A stretch of DNA of 64,000 bases, taken from the NCBI GenBank assembly GCA_946411525.1, contig CAMKEI010000001.1, forward strand, positions 149,104 through 213,103. Reading direction: 5' to 3'. The DNA is from an uncultured Clostridia bacterium. GTDB lineage: Bacteria > Bacillota > Clostridia > Christensenellales > Aristaeellaceae. The notes beneath the pieces are model-generated. The model saw only the letters and a list, made by a program, of their open reading frames with translations. It was not told the origin of the DNA and did not search any database. Within the stretch, counting starts at the first letter, position 1; the number at the start of each line of letters is the position of its first letter. Of this stretch, positions 35,188 to 44,939 are shown piece after piece. Both the position numbers and the translations under genes were made by a program.

Positions 35188-36309
35188 TTATCTGTTCAGG
35201 ATCGTCTTCTCGGTCTCCTTGTCGAAGAAGTGGAGATGGTTGGTATCCAGGGCGATCTTGATTTTCTGACCGGCTTTGCTGGAAGTACGGGGATCAACGC
35301 GGGCGATGATGTTGCCTTCCTTGCCGGTGGTGCTCAGGTACAGATAGGTTTCGGAACCCATCAGTTCGGTAACTTCAACGTCAACGTCAATCGCTGCGGA
35401 GGCATACTCGGCCAGTTTCTGCTCGTCGTCGTGAATGTTTTCGGGACGGATGCCCATGATAACTTCCTTGCCGATATAGCTTTCATCAATGAACTTCGCG
35501 ACCTTCTTTTCCGGTACGACGATCTTGTTGTCTCCGAATGTTGCGACAACATCCTGTCCTTCACGGTCGAGCTTAACATTGAAGAAGTTCATCTGGGGGC
35601 TGCCGATGAAGCCGGCGACGAATTCATTGGCCGGATAGTCGTACAGGTTCTGGGGAGTATCCACCTGCTGCACAACGCCGTCTTTCATAACAACGATACG
35701 GCTGGCCATGGTCATGGCTTCGGTCTGGTCGTGCGTAACATAAATGAAGGTGGTCTGCAGTCTCTGATGCAGTTTGGTGATCTCAGTACGCATGGCCACA
35801 CGGAGTTTGGCGTCCAGGTTGGACAGCGGTTCGTCAAACAGGAAGACTTTCGGTTCGCGGACGATAGCACGGCCGAGGGCAACACGCTGACGCTGACCGC
35901 CGGACAGAGCCTTGGGTTTTCTGGTCAGGAGGTGAGCAATGTCCAGGATCTTGGCTGCTTCTTCCACACGGCGCTTGATTTCATCCTTGGGGGTCTTGCG
36001 AAGTTTAAGACCGAAAGCCATATTGTCATAAACGGTCATGTGGGGATACAGGGCGTAGTTCTGGAAAACCATGGCGATGTCGCGGTCCTTGGGAGCAACG
36101 TCGTTCACCAGCTTGTCCCCGATATACAGTTCACCGTCGGAGATTTCTTCCAGACCGGCCACCATACGCAGCGTGGTGGATTTTCCGCAGCCGGAAGGCC
36201 CGACAAGAACGATGAACTCTTTGTCTTCAATGTCGAGGCAGAAATCGCTGACAGCCGTTACGTTTCCGGTATAGACTTTGTAAATGTGCTGAAGGGATAC
36301 ACTTGCCAT
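35188..36309 (-). CDS. msmK: Sugar ABC transporter ATP-binding protein, MsmK/UgpC type
   Basis: ATPase of 373 residues. Walker A GPSGCGKST (37-45), signature LSGGQRQRVALG, Walker B VFLFDEPLSNLDAKL and H-loop YVTHDQTEAMTM, then the C-terminal TOBE/MOE-like domain with GIRPENIHDD. In Bacillota one such ATPase energises several sugar importers; no permease or binding protein is next to it, which supports a shared role. The ATG at 36309 has GAGGAGG upstream; a start at 36357 would only add unrelated residues. Flanked by terminators, it forms its own unit. Confidence 0.93.
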   Translation of the reverse strand: MASVSLQHIYKVYTGNVTAVSDFCLDIEDKEFIVLVGPSGCGKSTTLRMVAGLEEISDGELYIGDKLVNDVAPKDRDIAMVFQNYALYPHMTVYDNMAFGLKLRKTPKDEIKRRVEEAAKILDIAHLLTRKPKALSGGQRQRVALGRAIVREPKVFLFDEPLSNLDAKLRVAMRTEITKLHQRLQTTFIYVTHDQTEAMTMASRIVVMKDGVVQQVDTPQNLYDYPANEFVAGFIGSPQMNFFNVKLDREGQDVVATFGDNKIVVPEKKVAKFIDESYIGKEVIMGIRPENIHDDEQKLAEYASAAIDVDVEVTELMGSETYLYLSTTGKEGNIIARVDPRTSSKAGQKIKIALDTNHLHFFDKETEKTILNR

Positions 36310-36359
36310 TTTTCCTGTTCCTCCTCTGATTTCAGGGACTCTGCCCTGTTTATACATGT

Positions 36360-36365
36360 ATTATA
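36360..36365 (-). promoter_or_regulatory. Possible -10 of msmK
   Basis: Minus strand TATAAT about 50 nt before the ATG; the -35 match is poor. Confidence 0.35.
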
Positions 36366-36376
36366 AGGATTATGAA

Positions 36377-36415
36377 TAAAAAAAGGAATTGCCTGTTTGA
36401 ACAAGAATTCCTTCT
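36377..36415 (-). terminator. Terminator after the coiled-coil gene
   Basis: Minus strand AAGGAATT ... AATTCCTT stem followed by TTTTTT; 34 nt after the coiled-coil gene stop and just before the msmK promoter. Confidence 0.75.
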
Positions 36416-36449
36416 CTTTTTGTGCAATTCTGACAATGAACAGAAAGAA

Positions 36450-37088
36450 TCAGCGGTGATTCCGGATTTCGTTTCTCTCGAGCCTGATATTGTTGATCAG
36501 CTCACTGAGCTTCCTGTCGGTATCGGCAAGCAGCGAATCCATATAGTCAAGCGTGTTTTTATGCAGTTCCGCGGCTTCCTGCCGGGCGCTTTCCCTCAGC
36601 TCGTCGCATTCGACGCGGGCCCTGCGGACAATACTTTCTTCCTCAACCAGCTGTTGGGCCTTTTTTTCTGCATCACTGATCATCCGGCTGGTTTCGGCTG
36701 CCGCCGCATCCATCCGGGCGGAAGCTTCATTTGTCGCCCTGTCCATCAGCGCGTTCGCCTCACGGTTTGCCTGTTCCATGATCTGCTGAGCGTTCTGTGT
36801 GGCCTCATTGACCATATTCTGGGCCTGCGTGGACGCGTTTTCAAGGATTTCCCGCTTTTTCTGTTCAGTTTCGTTCCGGATTGTTTCTTCTTCCTGGACG
36901 ATCGCCGCGGCTTTTTTGACTGTGTCGGGCAGATGATCCCTGAGATATTCCAGCTGCGCCTGCATCAGGTTGCGGTTGACAATACATCCTTCGCTGCTGA
37001 TCAGGCTTCTTTTGGCATTTTTCAGTTCTTCCATCAAAACGCTGACTGCCTTGAGGCATTCTTCCGAACTTTTGATATCATTGGCCAT
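36450..37088 (-). CDS. Coiled-coil protein next to coaD
   Basis: Protein of 212 residues, almost entirely charged and helical. The stretch about 60-165 is a long coiled coil with repeated A-N-E-A and QAN elements (for example NEATQNAQQIMEQANREA), reminiscent of an F-type ATPase b subunit or DivIVA-like rod, but there is no membrane helix and no DivIVA N-terminal motif. Genes like it commonly sit beside coaD in Clostridia. Function unknown; cytoplasmic scaffold is a guess. It follows coaD by 26 nt. Confidence 0.7.
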   Translation of the reverse strand: MANDIKSSEECLKAVSVLMEELKNAKRSLISSEGCIVNRNLMQAQLEYLRDHLPDTVKKAAAIVQEEETIRNETEQKKREILENASTQAQNMVNEATQNAQQIMEQANREANALMDRATNEASARMDAAAAETSRMISDAEKKAQQLVEEESIVRRARVECDELRESARQEAAELHKNTLDYMDSLLADTDRKLSELINNIRLERNEIRNHR

Positions 37089-37114
37089 GAATCAATTCTC
37101 CCCTTCCTGCTTTA

Positions 37115-37600
37115 CTATATTTTTTTCGACAACAGATCCAGAATTTCCTCTGCCAGTTCATCGGGAACAAAGGGACGGATATCCCCGCTGAAAGAGGCAA
37201 TCTCCTTGACGGCTGAGGAGGATATCCCGTTCATGAGGGGATTGCAGGGAATGAAAACTGTTTCGATATTGCTGTTCAGCATTCTGTTGGCTCCCCAGGA
37301 CTGCAGTTCCTGATCCAGTTCGGAATTTCCCCGTATACCTCTGAGGACAATCGTTTCATTGTTACGGTTCATGTATTCGGCAAGCAGACCGTCCCATTTA
37401 TCAACGGAAACATTCGGAAATGCCGCACAGACCCTGCGGAGCATCTGGATCCGTTTTTCGACCGGAATGGATCCCTTTTTACGGATATTGTTCATAACAG
37501 TAACCGTCACCCGGTCAAACATGCGCGAGGCTCTTGAAATCAGATCAAAATGTCCCTTCGTCACAGGATCGAAGGACCCGGGGAAAACGCAGGAAACCAT
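37115..37600 (-). CDS. coaD: Phosphopantetheine adenylyltransferase
   Basis: Fourth step of coenzyme A synthesis: 4'-phosphopantetheine plus ATP to dephospho-CoA. The 161 residues have the nucleotidyltransferase motif GSFDPVTKGHFDLI and the ISSSAVKEIA element near the end. It follows rsmD with a 6 nt gap, a conserved pair in Bacillota; GAAGGAG precedes the ATG. Confidence 0.96.
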   Translation of the reverse strand: MVSCVFPGSFDPVTKGHFDLISRASRMFDRVTVTVMNNIRKKGSIPVEKRIQMLRRVCAAFPNVSVDKWDGLLAEYMNRNNETIVLRGIRGNSELDQELQSWGANRMLNSNIETVFIPCNPLMNGISSSAVKEIASFSGDIRPFVPDELAEEILDLLSKKI

Positions 37601-37606
37601 GTTTTT

Positions 37607-38161
37607 TTACACTCCTTCTTCTGATAATCTGTAGATCGCGGCGGCACAGAAGCCCCAGCTTCTGCGTTTCACCGCAGAAAAGCATTCCGGGACGAGAGGT
37701 TCTTCTCCTGACTGATGTTCCAGAACAATCAGTGTATCGGTTCCGATCAGGGGAATCAGGGCAGAGAATACTTCCCTCATATCAAGCATTGCGTATGGCG
37801 GATCGAGAAAAACGAGGTCAAAACTTTCTTTCTCCTTACACAGCGTCTCAATGGCTGCCCGCCAGTCGCACCGAAGCTGTCTGCAGCGTTCATCATAACC
37901 CAGGGCCAGGATGTTTTTCTGCTGGACAGCGTATGCCCTTCTGTCCTTATCATTCAAAACGGCAAAAGCGGAGCCTCGGCTCAGGGCTTCGAGACTCAGT
38001 GCTCCGCTGCCCGCAAAGAGATCAAGGACACGGCTGCCGGGAATATTGTACTGAATCATATTAAATATATTTTCACGTACGCGGTCAAGGGTCGGCCTTG
38101 TATGGATCCCTTCAGGCGCACTGATGATCCTTCCCCTGGATTCCCCGGCTATAATACGCAT
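37607..38161 (-). CDS. rsmD: 16S rRNA (guanine(966)-N2)-methyltransferase RsmD
   Basis: SAM-dependent methyltransferase of 184 residues acting on 16S rRNA G966. It opens MRIIAGESRGRII, with RPTLDRVRENIFNMI, the SAM loop VLDLFAGSGALSLEAL and the catalytic motif LVFLDPPYAML. Next to coaD as usual and 27 nt after a membrane-protein gene. Confidence 0.95.
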   Translation of the reverse strand: MRIIAGESRGRIISAPEGIHTRPTLDRVRENIFNMIQYNIPGSRVLDLFAGSGALSLEALSRGSAFAVLNDKDRRAYAVQQKNILALGYDERCRQLRCDWRAAIETLCKEKESFDLVFLDPPYAMLDMREVFSALIPLIGTDTLIVLEHQSGEEPLVPECFSAVKRRSWGFCAAAIYRLSEEGV

Positions 38162-38188
38162 GTTCTTTTTTACTCTCTTTCGGCCGAT

Positions 38189-39013
38189 TCAGTTCAGCTG
38201 TTCCGGTTCATGGCTTCGCGCGGATGAAGCCCGCGCTTTTCTTTGCTTTCTTTCTTTGCGTATCCTTTTCTTTTCATTTTCGGAAATGGCAGTGTGAATT
38301 TGCGTCCTGATGTTTCTCCCGGTCAGATAGCCTGTGCCGTAAGCCGCGGCAGGAAGAAGCATAATCAGCGGACTGATCCGCTCGAGGATCATCAGGCCGG
38401 TTTTGTTGTCGGATCCGATCAGATTCACATAAGGAATGATCGCAATACGGACAGCGGCACGCAGATAATCAATCAGATGCATGCCTTCAGGCTGAACATA
38501 ATTGATCAGCGCGTTCCCGATATCGCTTCTTTTAGTATATGCCTGCATCCAGGACGGCAGTGTGCCTGATCCGGTCATTTGCACGGAGGTGTTCAAAGCA
38601 AGCAGAACCGCAACAATAAACAATGGAAGCATGCCGATGAGTCCGGTGATATATCCTTTCATCGGATGAAAGCACATGCGCTGTTCACTGTCGCTGAAAG
38701 GCTGACCTTTTTCTCTTTTCTGCCACAGGATCTCGCCTCTGTTGACATCATCGGCACCGCGTTTTGATCCGATATTGAAAAGGATGATCAGACCCAGAAT
38801 AATGGCCGCCCCGTTCAGAAGCAGTCTGAGAAGAAAATTGCTGAATATGGCGGAAGCACAGGCGATAAAAGTGACAAAAATGATGATGATAATCGTACCG
38901 AAAAAAGCCGGTATGGTTCTGACGGACCTTTCGTCGAATATGGATCCTGTAAGATAAGGCTTGCGTACTTCTTTCGTGTTCTGTCCCCCGGTGGATTTCA
39001 TGTTTATTTTCAT
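38189..39013 (-). CDS. Multi-pass membrane protein of unknown function
   Basis: Protein of about 274 residues. Hydrophobic helices occur near 35-60, 62-82, 125-150, 180-210 and 215-235, and the C-terminus is very basic (ENEKKRIRKERKQRKAR). Family not recognised. The ATG at 39013 is chosen because GGGAG is 8 nt upstream; a GTG at 39022 overlapping the alr stop is possible. It is translationally close to alr and precedes rsmD. Confidence 0.6.
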   Translation of the reverse strand: MKINMKSTGGQNTKEVRKPYLTGSIFDERSVRTIPAFFGTIIIIIFVTFIACASAIFSNFLLRLLLNGAAIILGLIILFNIGSKRGADDVNRGEILWQKREKGQPFSDSEQRMCFHPMKGYITGLIGMLPLFIVAVLLALNTSVQMTGSGTLPSWMQAYTKRSDIGNALINYVQPEGMHLIDYLRAAVRIAIIPYVNLIGSDNKTGLMILERISPLIMLLPAAAYGTGYLTGRNIRTQIHTAISENEKKRIRKERKQRKARASSARSHEPEQLN

Positions 39014-39018
39014 CGTTT

Positions 39019-40137
39019 TCACTCCCGAACGGATCTTTTCCGGTATATACGGTCTACCCTGCTTCCGACGCTTAAGAGGATTTCATAACTGATGGTTCCT
39101 GCCCAGGATGCAATATCCTCCGCAGTAATTGATTCTTTGCCCGACTGTCCCATAAGGATGACTTCGTCTCCGGCGGAAATTCCGTCGATATTTGAAATAT
39201 CGGCCATCATCTGGTCCATACATATTCTGCCGATTATTTTGGCACGCTGACCGCCGATCAGTACATATCCGTCTTTTCCGGCAGCCCGGAAATATCCGTC
39301 CCCGTAACCGCAGGTAACGGTCGCCACGCGGACGGTACGTTCGCTTCTGAAATCCCTGCCGTAACTGATAAAAGTATACGGATGCACTTCCTTTATATAG
39401 CTGATGTCTGCACTCCATGTCATGCAGGGGCGAAGCGGCAGGTCAGTGGGTACAGGAGGATAACCGTACAGGCTGATTCCGGCGCGGACCATATCCATCG
39501 CCATTTCAGGAAAACGATGAATCGCCGCAGAATTGCAGCAGTGCAGGATAACATCTCTGTCGAGCGGTGCTGTCAGTGTCCGGAACAATGCATATTGCTG
39601 CCGGGTATAGCGTAGGCCGTCTTCATTGCCGTCCGCGTCGGAAAAATGCGTATAGGCACCGGTCAGATTAACGCGGTGGCTTTTCGCAACCGCTGAAAGA
39701 ACATCATCTCTTTCCGCCTGATTCCTGACGCCGATGCGTCCCATACCGGTATCACATTTCAAATGGACTTCGGTCTGTTTCTGCAATTTTTCCGCAGCCT
39801 GTTCACATAATATGACCATATCCGGTGAACAGACGGTCTGGATCAGCCCATACTGCACGCCGGTTGCAGCGTCCGTTTCAGTTACGGCTCCGAGAACAAG
39901 AATCGGGACGGTAATTCCCTGCTCCCGCAGGAATTTACCTTCTCCGGCCGAAGCGACAGCAAGCATATCGGCTCCGCCGCGGATCGCAGCTCGTGCCGTT
40001 TCTTCGGCACCGTGCCCATAGCCGTCCGCCTTGACGACAGCCATCATCCTTGCAGAGGGCGGAGTGACGGAACGGAGCAGTTCCATATTGTGCTGAATCG
40101 ATGAAAGATCAATAATCCTCCTGTTTCGCGGTATCAT
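39019..40137 (-). CDS. alr: Alanine racemase
   Basis: PLP enzyme of 372 residues making D-alanine for peptidoglycan. The PLP lysine is Lys36 in MMAVVKADGYGHG; ISYGRDF provides the catalytic Tyr, and GRICMDQMMAD is conserved. It follows murC with only a 3-nt gap and shares the wall-precursor theme. Confidence 0.96.
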   Translation of the reverse strand: MIPRNRRIIDLSSIQHNMELLRSVTPPSARMMAVVKADGYGHGAEETARAAIRGGADMLAVASAGEGKFLREQGITVPILVLGAVTETDAATGVQYGLIQTVCSPDMVILCEQAAEKLQKQTEVHLKCDTGMGRIGVRNQAERDDVLSAVAKSHRVNLTGAYTHFSDADGNEDGLRYTRQQYALFRTLTAPLDRDVILHCCNSAAIHRFPEMAMDMVRAGISLYGYPPVPTDLPLRPCMTWSADISYIKEVHPYTFISYGRDFRSERTVRVATVTCGYGDGYFRAAGKDGYVLIGGQRAKIIGRICMDQMMADISNIDGISAGDEVILMGQSGKESITAEDIASWAGTISYEILLSVGSRVDRIYRKRSVRE

Positions 40138-40140
40138 GGA

Positions 40141-41550
40141 TCAACGGTCCTTTCCTGTGGATTCCAGAAAATGCCTGTGTATCTGATCGTTCAGCAGGTT
40201 AATATCGCCGCAGCCCATGGTAATGACCAGATCACCGGGTTTCCAATGCTCCTTCAGGTACCCCTCAGTATCGTCAAAAGACGGCGTCCATATTGCGTTG
40301 ATTCCGTGACGGAGCATACCGTCCACCAGCATACCGCTGTTCAGATTTCCGGGATCCTTTTCCCTTGCGGCACAGATATCGGTGACCAGTGTGAAATCAG
40401 CTTCTTCCGTACAGGTCAGGTACTGTTCGAACAGTGTGCGTACCCGGCTGAAAGTATGCGGCTGGACGACTGCCCATAGACGGCCTTTGCAGCGCTTTCT
40501 TGCAATGGAAACGGCGTTGCGCATCTCTGCGGGATTATGTCCGTAGTCGTGATATATTTCGACGCCGTCAATCGTGTCTGTCAGTTCAAAGCGTCTGTGT
40601 GCGCCGGCAAACCGTTCCAGCGTGGCCGCCGCTTTTACCGGATCAAGTCCGAGCTCATTTGCCGTCGCGATGGCGGCAAGTCCGTTCATGACGTTGAAAA
40701 CGCCGGGTACACTCATGTGTATGTTAGTCAGGGCTTTCCCGTTATGACACAGTTCAAAGGAGATATATCCCCTGTCATCCTCCGTCAGGCTTTCCGGATG
40801 CCATTCATGCGAACTGTCCATTCCGAAAAGGACCTTTCTGCACTTCACCCGGCTGAAACATCGGAGAACACGCTCGTCATCACCGTTGCCCACAGCGATG
40901 CCATTGCCCGGAAGAAGCCCCAGGAACCGGCCGAAAGTATACTCAATCTCATCAATGTCCCTGTAACAGTCCAGATGATCAGCGTCAATGTTCAGGACGA
41001 CAGCGACAGATGGAGAAAGATGCAGGAAACTGCGATTGTATTCGCATGCTTCCGCAACGAAAATCGGTCCGTGGCCGACCCTTGTGCTGCCACCGACGGC
41101 GTCAAGACGTCCGCCAATATGGATGCTGGGATCCATGCCGTTCTCCAGCAGCATCTGGCTGAGCATGGAGGTGACGGTTGTTTTTCCGTGAGCGCCTGAA
41201 ATGCCGACAGCCTTTGGAAATCCCTCCATAAGCTGGCCGAGCAGTGTTGCCCTTTCGATGCTCGGAATTCCGAGACGGTCCGCCTCGACCCGTTCCGGAT
41301 TGTCTTTCGCGATTGCGGCGGAATAAACCACAAGATCAGCCCCGTGAACATTATCAGCCCGATGACCGATAAAAACTTCCGCATGTTTTTCGCGGACAAA
41401 ATGAACAAGATAGGTTTCGTCCCTGTCGCTTCCGGAAACCTGATATCCCTGATCGATCAGCATTTCCGCAAGCCCGCTCATACTGCTCCCGCCAATGCCG
41501 ATCATATGAATCCTTCCGCCGGGAAAATTCCGGATATGGGCAGTATTCAA
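40141..41550 (-). CDS. murC: UDP-N-acetylmuramate-L-alanine ligase
   Basis: Adds the first residue of the wall stem peptide. The 469 residues have the Rossmann front MIGIGGSSMSGLAEML, the ATP loop GAHGKTT (119-125) and the central EACEYNRSFLHL region. TTG start at 41550, with GGAGGTGA about 9 nt upstream. It lies between yhbY and alr, with wall precursor genes running together. Confidence 0.97.
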   Translation of the reverse strand: MNTAHIRNFPGGRIHMIGIGGSSMSGLAEMLIDQGYQVSGSDRDETYLVHFVREKHAEVFIGHRADNVHGADLVVYSAAIAKDNPERVEADRLGIPSIERATLLGQLMEGFPKAVGISGAHGKTTVTSMLSQMLLENGMDPSIHIGGRLDAVGGSTRVGHGPIFVAEACEYNRSFLHLSPSVAVVLNIDADHLDCYRDIDEIEYTFGRFLGLLPGNGIAVGNGDDERVLRCFSRVKCRKVLFGMDSSHEWHPESLTEDDRGYISFELCHNGKALTNIHMSVPGVFNVMNGLAAIATANELGLDPVKAAATLERFAGAHRRFELTDTIDGVEIYHDYGHNPAEMRNAVSIARKRCKGRLWAVVQPHTFSRVRTLFEQYLTCTEEADFTLVTDICAAREKDPGNLNSGMLVDGMLRHGINAIWTPSFDDTEGYLKEHWKPGDLVITMGCGDINLLNDQIHRHFLESTGKDR

Positions 41551-41566
41551 GCGCAGTCACCTCCTG

Positions 41567-41857
41567 TTACTGGTCTATCACGATCCGCGGGTTTTCGCGG
41601 CTGGGGCGGTACATCACGAACCTGCGTCCGATAAACTGGATCGGTTCTGCGCCGGTTTTTTCACAAAGGATGGTCAGTGCGCTTTTCGCATCCAGAGGAG
41701 CGCCCTGCTGAACACATCCCTTGATCAGCTCTCTCGCTTCAAGTGCGTCGTATACTTCCTTGATTACGTGATCGGTGACGCCGTCTTTTCCGATATAAAT
41801 AATCGTTTCCAGCGGATTTGCCATTTTACGCAGTGCCGCTCTCTGCTTCCCTGTCAT
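41567..41857 (-). CDS. yhbY: YhbY-type CRM-domain RNA-binding protein
   Basis: Protein of 96 residues, a single CRM fold: MTGKQRAALRKMANPLETIIYIGKDGVTD with the GKDG loop characteristic of the family, associated with large-subunit assembly. Usually near obgE, as here (26 nt after it); GGAGGG precedes the ATG. Confidence 0.93.
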   Translation of the reverse strand: MTGKQRAALRKMANPLETIIYIGKDGVTDHVIKEVYDALEARELIKGCVQQGAPLDAKSALTILCEKTGAEPIQFIGRRFVMYRPSRENPRIVIDQ

Positions 41858-41883
41858 GCCGGTCCCTCCGTTCCCTGTGGGTC

Positions 41884-43152
41884 TTATTCAATGAAATCGA
41901 ATTCCATTTCTGCGATACGTATGGTTGAACCTTCCCGTGCGCCGGCTTCACGGAGCGCATCGATGACACCGAGTCTCCGGAGTGTGCGGTGAAACCAGTT
42001 GAGGCTTTCCTGATCTTCGAAATTCACACTGTCAATCAGCCTGTTCATACCCGATCCGGAAACAATAAATACTCCGTGTTCCTCAGTGATTTCAAAAGCG
42101 TTATAGTCTTCCTTCTCCTCAGGAATCTCCTCTTCGCTGAAATGCAGCACAGGCGGAAGGGTTTCAAGCCGGCGTGCAGTTTCATCCAGAAGTTCTTCAA
42201 ATCCCTGATGCGTTGCAGCGCTGACAGGAAATACAGGACATCCCATACCGTCTGCGAGCGCCTGAACCCTTTTCAGGTTCTCTTCGGCACCGGGAATGTC
42301 CATTTTATTGCATACGATGATCTGAGGCCTGTCCCCCAGGTCTCCGTATCGGTCCAGTTCGGAGTTGATGCGGTCGAGATCGTCGCAGGGATCTCTGCCT
42401 TCGCTGCCTGATACATCCACCACATGGAGGAGCAGCCTGGTCCGTTCGACATGCCTGAGAAAGTCATGGCCCAGCCCGGCTCCGTCAGCCGCGCCTTCGA
42501 TCAGTCCGGGAATGTCCGCTACAACGATATCCTTTCCGAACCTGCGGATAATCCCGAGATTCGGTGTGAGCGTAGTAAAATGATAGTTGCCGACTTTCGG
42601 GCGGGCGCTTGTAATGACGCTGAGAATGGAACTTTTACCGACATTCGGATATCCGATCAGGCCGACGTCGGCAATTGTTTTCAGTTCCAGACGGAGAGTT
42701 CTGACATTTGTCCGGATACCCGGCCTGGCAAAATTCGGAGCCTGTCGGGTCGGAGTGGCAAAATGATGGTTCCCCCAGCCGCCTTTTCCGCCGTGAAGGA
42801 GCAGGCGCGTTTCACCGGGAGTATCCATGTCTGCCATGACGCGGTCGGTGGGATCGTCAATAATGACCGTCCCCACGGGGACCTTGATGATCAGGTCTTC
42901 CCCTTTTTTTCCGGAACAGCGGTTGGCTTTGCCGTCTTCCCCGTTCTCGGCAGTATATTTGCTCCTGAATCTGAAATCGAGCAGGGTATGCATGTTCGGA
43001 TCCGCGAAAATCAGAATATCCCCGCCGCTTCCGCCGTCTCCGCCGTCAGGCCCGCCGTTGATAACAAATTTCTCACGATGAAATGAGGTGGATCCGTTGC
43101 CGCCGTTGCCGGCTTTCGCGGTGATCCTGACATGATCTACGAAATTACCCAT
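41884..43152 (-). CDS. obgE: GTPase ObgE
   Basis: Ribosome-assembly and stress GTPase of 422 residues. The glycine-rich Obg domain fills 1-158, the G domain has GYPNVGKSS, DIPGLIEGAADG and NKMD, and a C-terminal OCT domain (about 345-422) is present as in other Bacillota. Upstream of yhbY and downstream of the UPF0210 gene. Ribosome site is weak: AAAGGA about 14 nt before the ATG. Confidence 0.96.
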   Translation of the reverse strand: MGNFVDHVRITAKAGNGGNGSTSFHREKFVINGGPDGGDGGSGGDILIFADPNMHTLLDFRFRSKYTAENGEDGKANRCSGKKGEDLIIKVPVGTVIIDDPTDRVMADMDTPGETRLLLHGGKGGWGNHHFATPTRQAPNFARPGIRTNVRTLRLELKTIADVGLIGYPNVGKSSILSVITSARPKVGNYHFTTLTPNLGIIRRFGKDIVVADIPGLIEGAADGAGLGHDFLRHVERTRLLLHVVDVSGSEGRDPCDDLDRINSELDRYGDLGDRPQIIVCNKMDIPGAEENLKRVQALADGMGCPVFPVSAATHQGFEELLDETARRLETLPPVLHFSEEEIPEEKEDYNAFEITEEHGVFIVSGSGMNRLIDSVNFEDQESLNWFHRTLRRLGVIDALREAGAREGSTIRIAEMEFDFIE

Positions 43153-43172
43153 GCTGTTCTTTATAAATCCTT

Positions 43173-44519
43173 TCAGTTTCTCATTGCGTGAATCGGCGCG
43201 GGAATTCTTCCGCCTCTTGCGATGAAAGCAGCATTGCTGTATCCGTTAACAGGCATAACGGGCGCGTGTCCGAGCAGACCGCCGAATTCCACGGTATCAC
43301 CGGCCTTTTTGCCGACGGCGGGGATGATGCGTACGGCTGTCGTTTTATTGTTGATCATGCCGATCGCCGCCTCATCGGCAATGATACCGCTGATCGTTTC
43401 CGCGGAAGTGTCTCCCGGAACAGCGATCATGTCCAGGCCGACAGAGCAGACGCACGTCATCGCTTCCAGCTTTTCCAGGGTCAGCGCTCCGGCGGACGCC
43501 GCCTCGATCATTCCGATATCCTCGCTTACAGGAATGAACGCGCCGCTGAGGCCGCCCACGTGATTGCTGGCCATGATGCCGCCCTTTTTTACCGCGTCAT
43601 TCAGCAGCGCAAGGGCAGCGGTGGTTCCAGGCGCTCCGGCGTATTCCAGACCCATCTCCGTGAGAATATAGGCTACCGAGTCTCCTCTCGCCGGTGTCGG
43701 AGCCAGGCTTAGATCCACAATGCCGAACGGAATATTCAGCCTGCGGCTTGCTTCTCTGGCAACTAGCTGACCGACCCTCGTAATCTTGAATGCAGTCCGC
43801 TTGATTGTTTCCGCCACGACGTCGAAAGGCTGTTCCCTGACGCTTTCCAGTGCGACCTTGACAACACCGGGTCCGGATACGCCTACGTTGATGGCGCATT
43901 CCGGTTCACCTGCGCCGCAGAAGGCGCCGGCCATAAAGGGATTATCCTCAACCGCGTTGGCAAAAACCACAAGTTTCGCACAGCCGAGCCCGTCGTTTGA
44001 CGACGTTTTTTCCGCGGTCTGTTTGATGATCCGGCCCATTTCCCGTACGGCGTTCATATTGATACCGGCCCGGGTTGAAGCGACATTGACGCTGGAACAG
44101 AGCAGTTCAGTCTCACTGAGTACCTGCGGTATCGATGCCAGCAGACGTTCGTCGGCGTCCGTTGAGCCCTTGTGCATGAGCGCGGAGTACCCGCCGAGAA
44201 AATTGACGCCAACTTCCTTTGCCGCACGGTCAAGCGCACGGGCAATCGGCACAGGATCACCCTGCGCAATCATACTGACAGGCGTTACGCTGATCCGCTT
44301 GTTGACGATCGGAATCCCGAATTCCTTTTCGATCTCCTCGCCGGTATGGACCAGATTCCTTGCTGTATAGCAAATCTTGTCGTAAACACGGTCGGCACAG
44401 CGGTCTGCTTCCGCCTCGGAACAGTTCAGCAGGTTGATTCCGAGTGTGATGGTCCGGATATCAAAGTTTTCCTCCTGAATCATCCGCATCGTCTGAAGGA
44501 TTTCGCCTGTTTCAATCAT
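43173..44519 (-). CDS. UPF0210 (PFL/DUF711) family protein
   Basis: Protein of 448 residues in the UPF0210 family, typified by [42 protein letters not shown] and [15 protein letters not shown]. It is related structurally to pyruvate-formate-lyase-like barrels, but its biochemical function is not established. It is nearly always paired with an ACT-domain protein, encoded 12 nt before it here, which hints at amino-acid control. AAGGAGGA precedes the ATG. Confidence 0.92.
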   Translation of the reverse strand: MIETGEILQTMRMIQEENFDIRTITLGINLLNCSEAEADRCADRVYDKICYTARNLVHTGEEIEKEFGIPIVNKRISVTPVSMIAQGDPVPIARALDRAAKEVGVNFLGGYSALMHKGSTDADERLLASIPQVLSETELLCSSVNVASTRAGINMNAVREMGRIIKQTAEKTSSNDGLGCAKLVVFANAVEDNPFMAGAFCGAGEPECAINVGVSGPGVVKVALESVREQPFDVVAETIKRTAFKITRVGQLVAREASRRLNIPFGIVDLSLAPTPARGDSVAYILTEMGLEYAGAPGTTAALALLNDAVKKGGIMASNHVGGLSGAFIPVSEDIGMIEAASAGALTLEKLEAMTCVCSVGLDMIAVPGDTSAETISGIIADEAAIGMINNKTTAVRIIPAVGKKAGDTVEFGGLLGHAPVMPVNGYSNAAFIARGGRIPAPIHAMRN

Positions 44520-44531
44520 GGTTGTCCTCCT

Positions 44532-44804
44532 TCAGATGCGGTGCATTGCGTCAAAAATGTCCATACGCTGCATGTGAATGGTCATTTTCAGTTCGTCTCT
44601 TACCGGCTGAAGTCCCTTGTCGATCTCTTCAAAGCGCAGATGAGCTCCGTCCAGGTCCACTACCATCATCATGGTAAAATATCCGTCCAGTATCGTCTGT
44701 GTGATATCCAGAATATTGATATTCATTTCGCTCAGCTTGGTAGCAACTTTTGCGATAATGCCTGTTGAATCAAGGCCTGTAACAGATATCAGCGCTTTGG
44801 TCAT
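44532..44804 (-). CDS. ACT-domain protein, UPF0237 family
   Basis: Protein of 90 residues, one ACT domain: MTKALISVTGLDSTGIIAKVATKLSE, with TQTILDGYFTMMMVVDL. ACT domains bind amino acids or similar; the family is the standard partner of UPF0210. The ATG at 44804 has GGAGGAG 9 nt upstream; a longer reading to 44891 lies over the divergent promoter region. Confidence 0.92.
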   Translation of the reverse strand: MTKALISVTGLDSTGIIAKVATKLSEMNINILDITQTILDGYFTMMMVVDLDGAHLRFEEIDKGLQPVRDELKMTIHMQRMDIFDAMHRI

Positions 44805-44893
44805 GATAATTAACTCCTCCGGTTCATTAATCATAATATTATAGAGGCGCCTTTGTCCGTTTGTCAATTTTACTTTTTTTTCATCGCTCATTA

Positions 44894-44902
44894 TGATATA
44901 AT
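44894..44902 (+). promoter_or_regulatory. Extended -10 promoter of the maf-mre-rodA cluster
   Basis: TGATATAAT 38 nt before the maf ATG. The bases 17 nt upstream are a T run and give no clear -35, so the extended -10 probably matters. Confidence 0.5.
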
Positions 44903-44939
44903 AATTCAGTTAAGTTATCGCAGGAAGGAGGGGATCTTC

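Noticed and set aside
35155..36366. 403-residue open frame on the plus strand opposite msmK
   Set aside because: Antisense shadow of a clear ABC ATPase; the apparent length comes from its codon pattern.
44861..44902. TTGTCA at 44861 as -35 for the maf promoter
   Set aside because: The spacing to TATAAT is about 30 nt, too long; the extended -10 alone is the better call.
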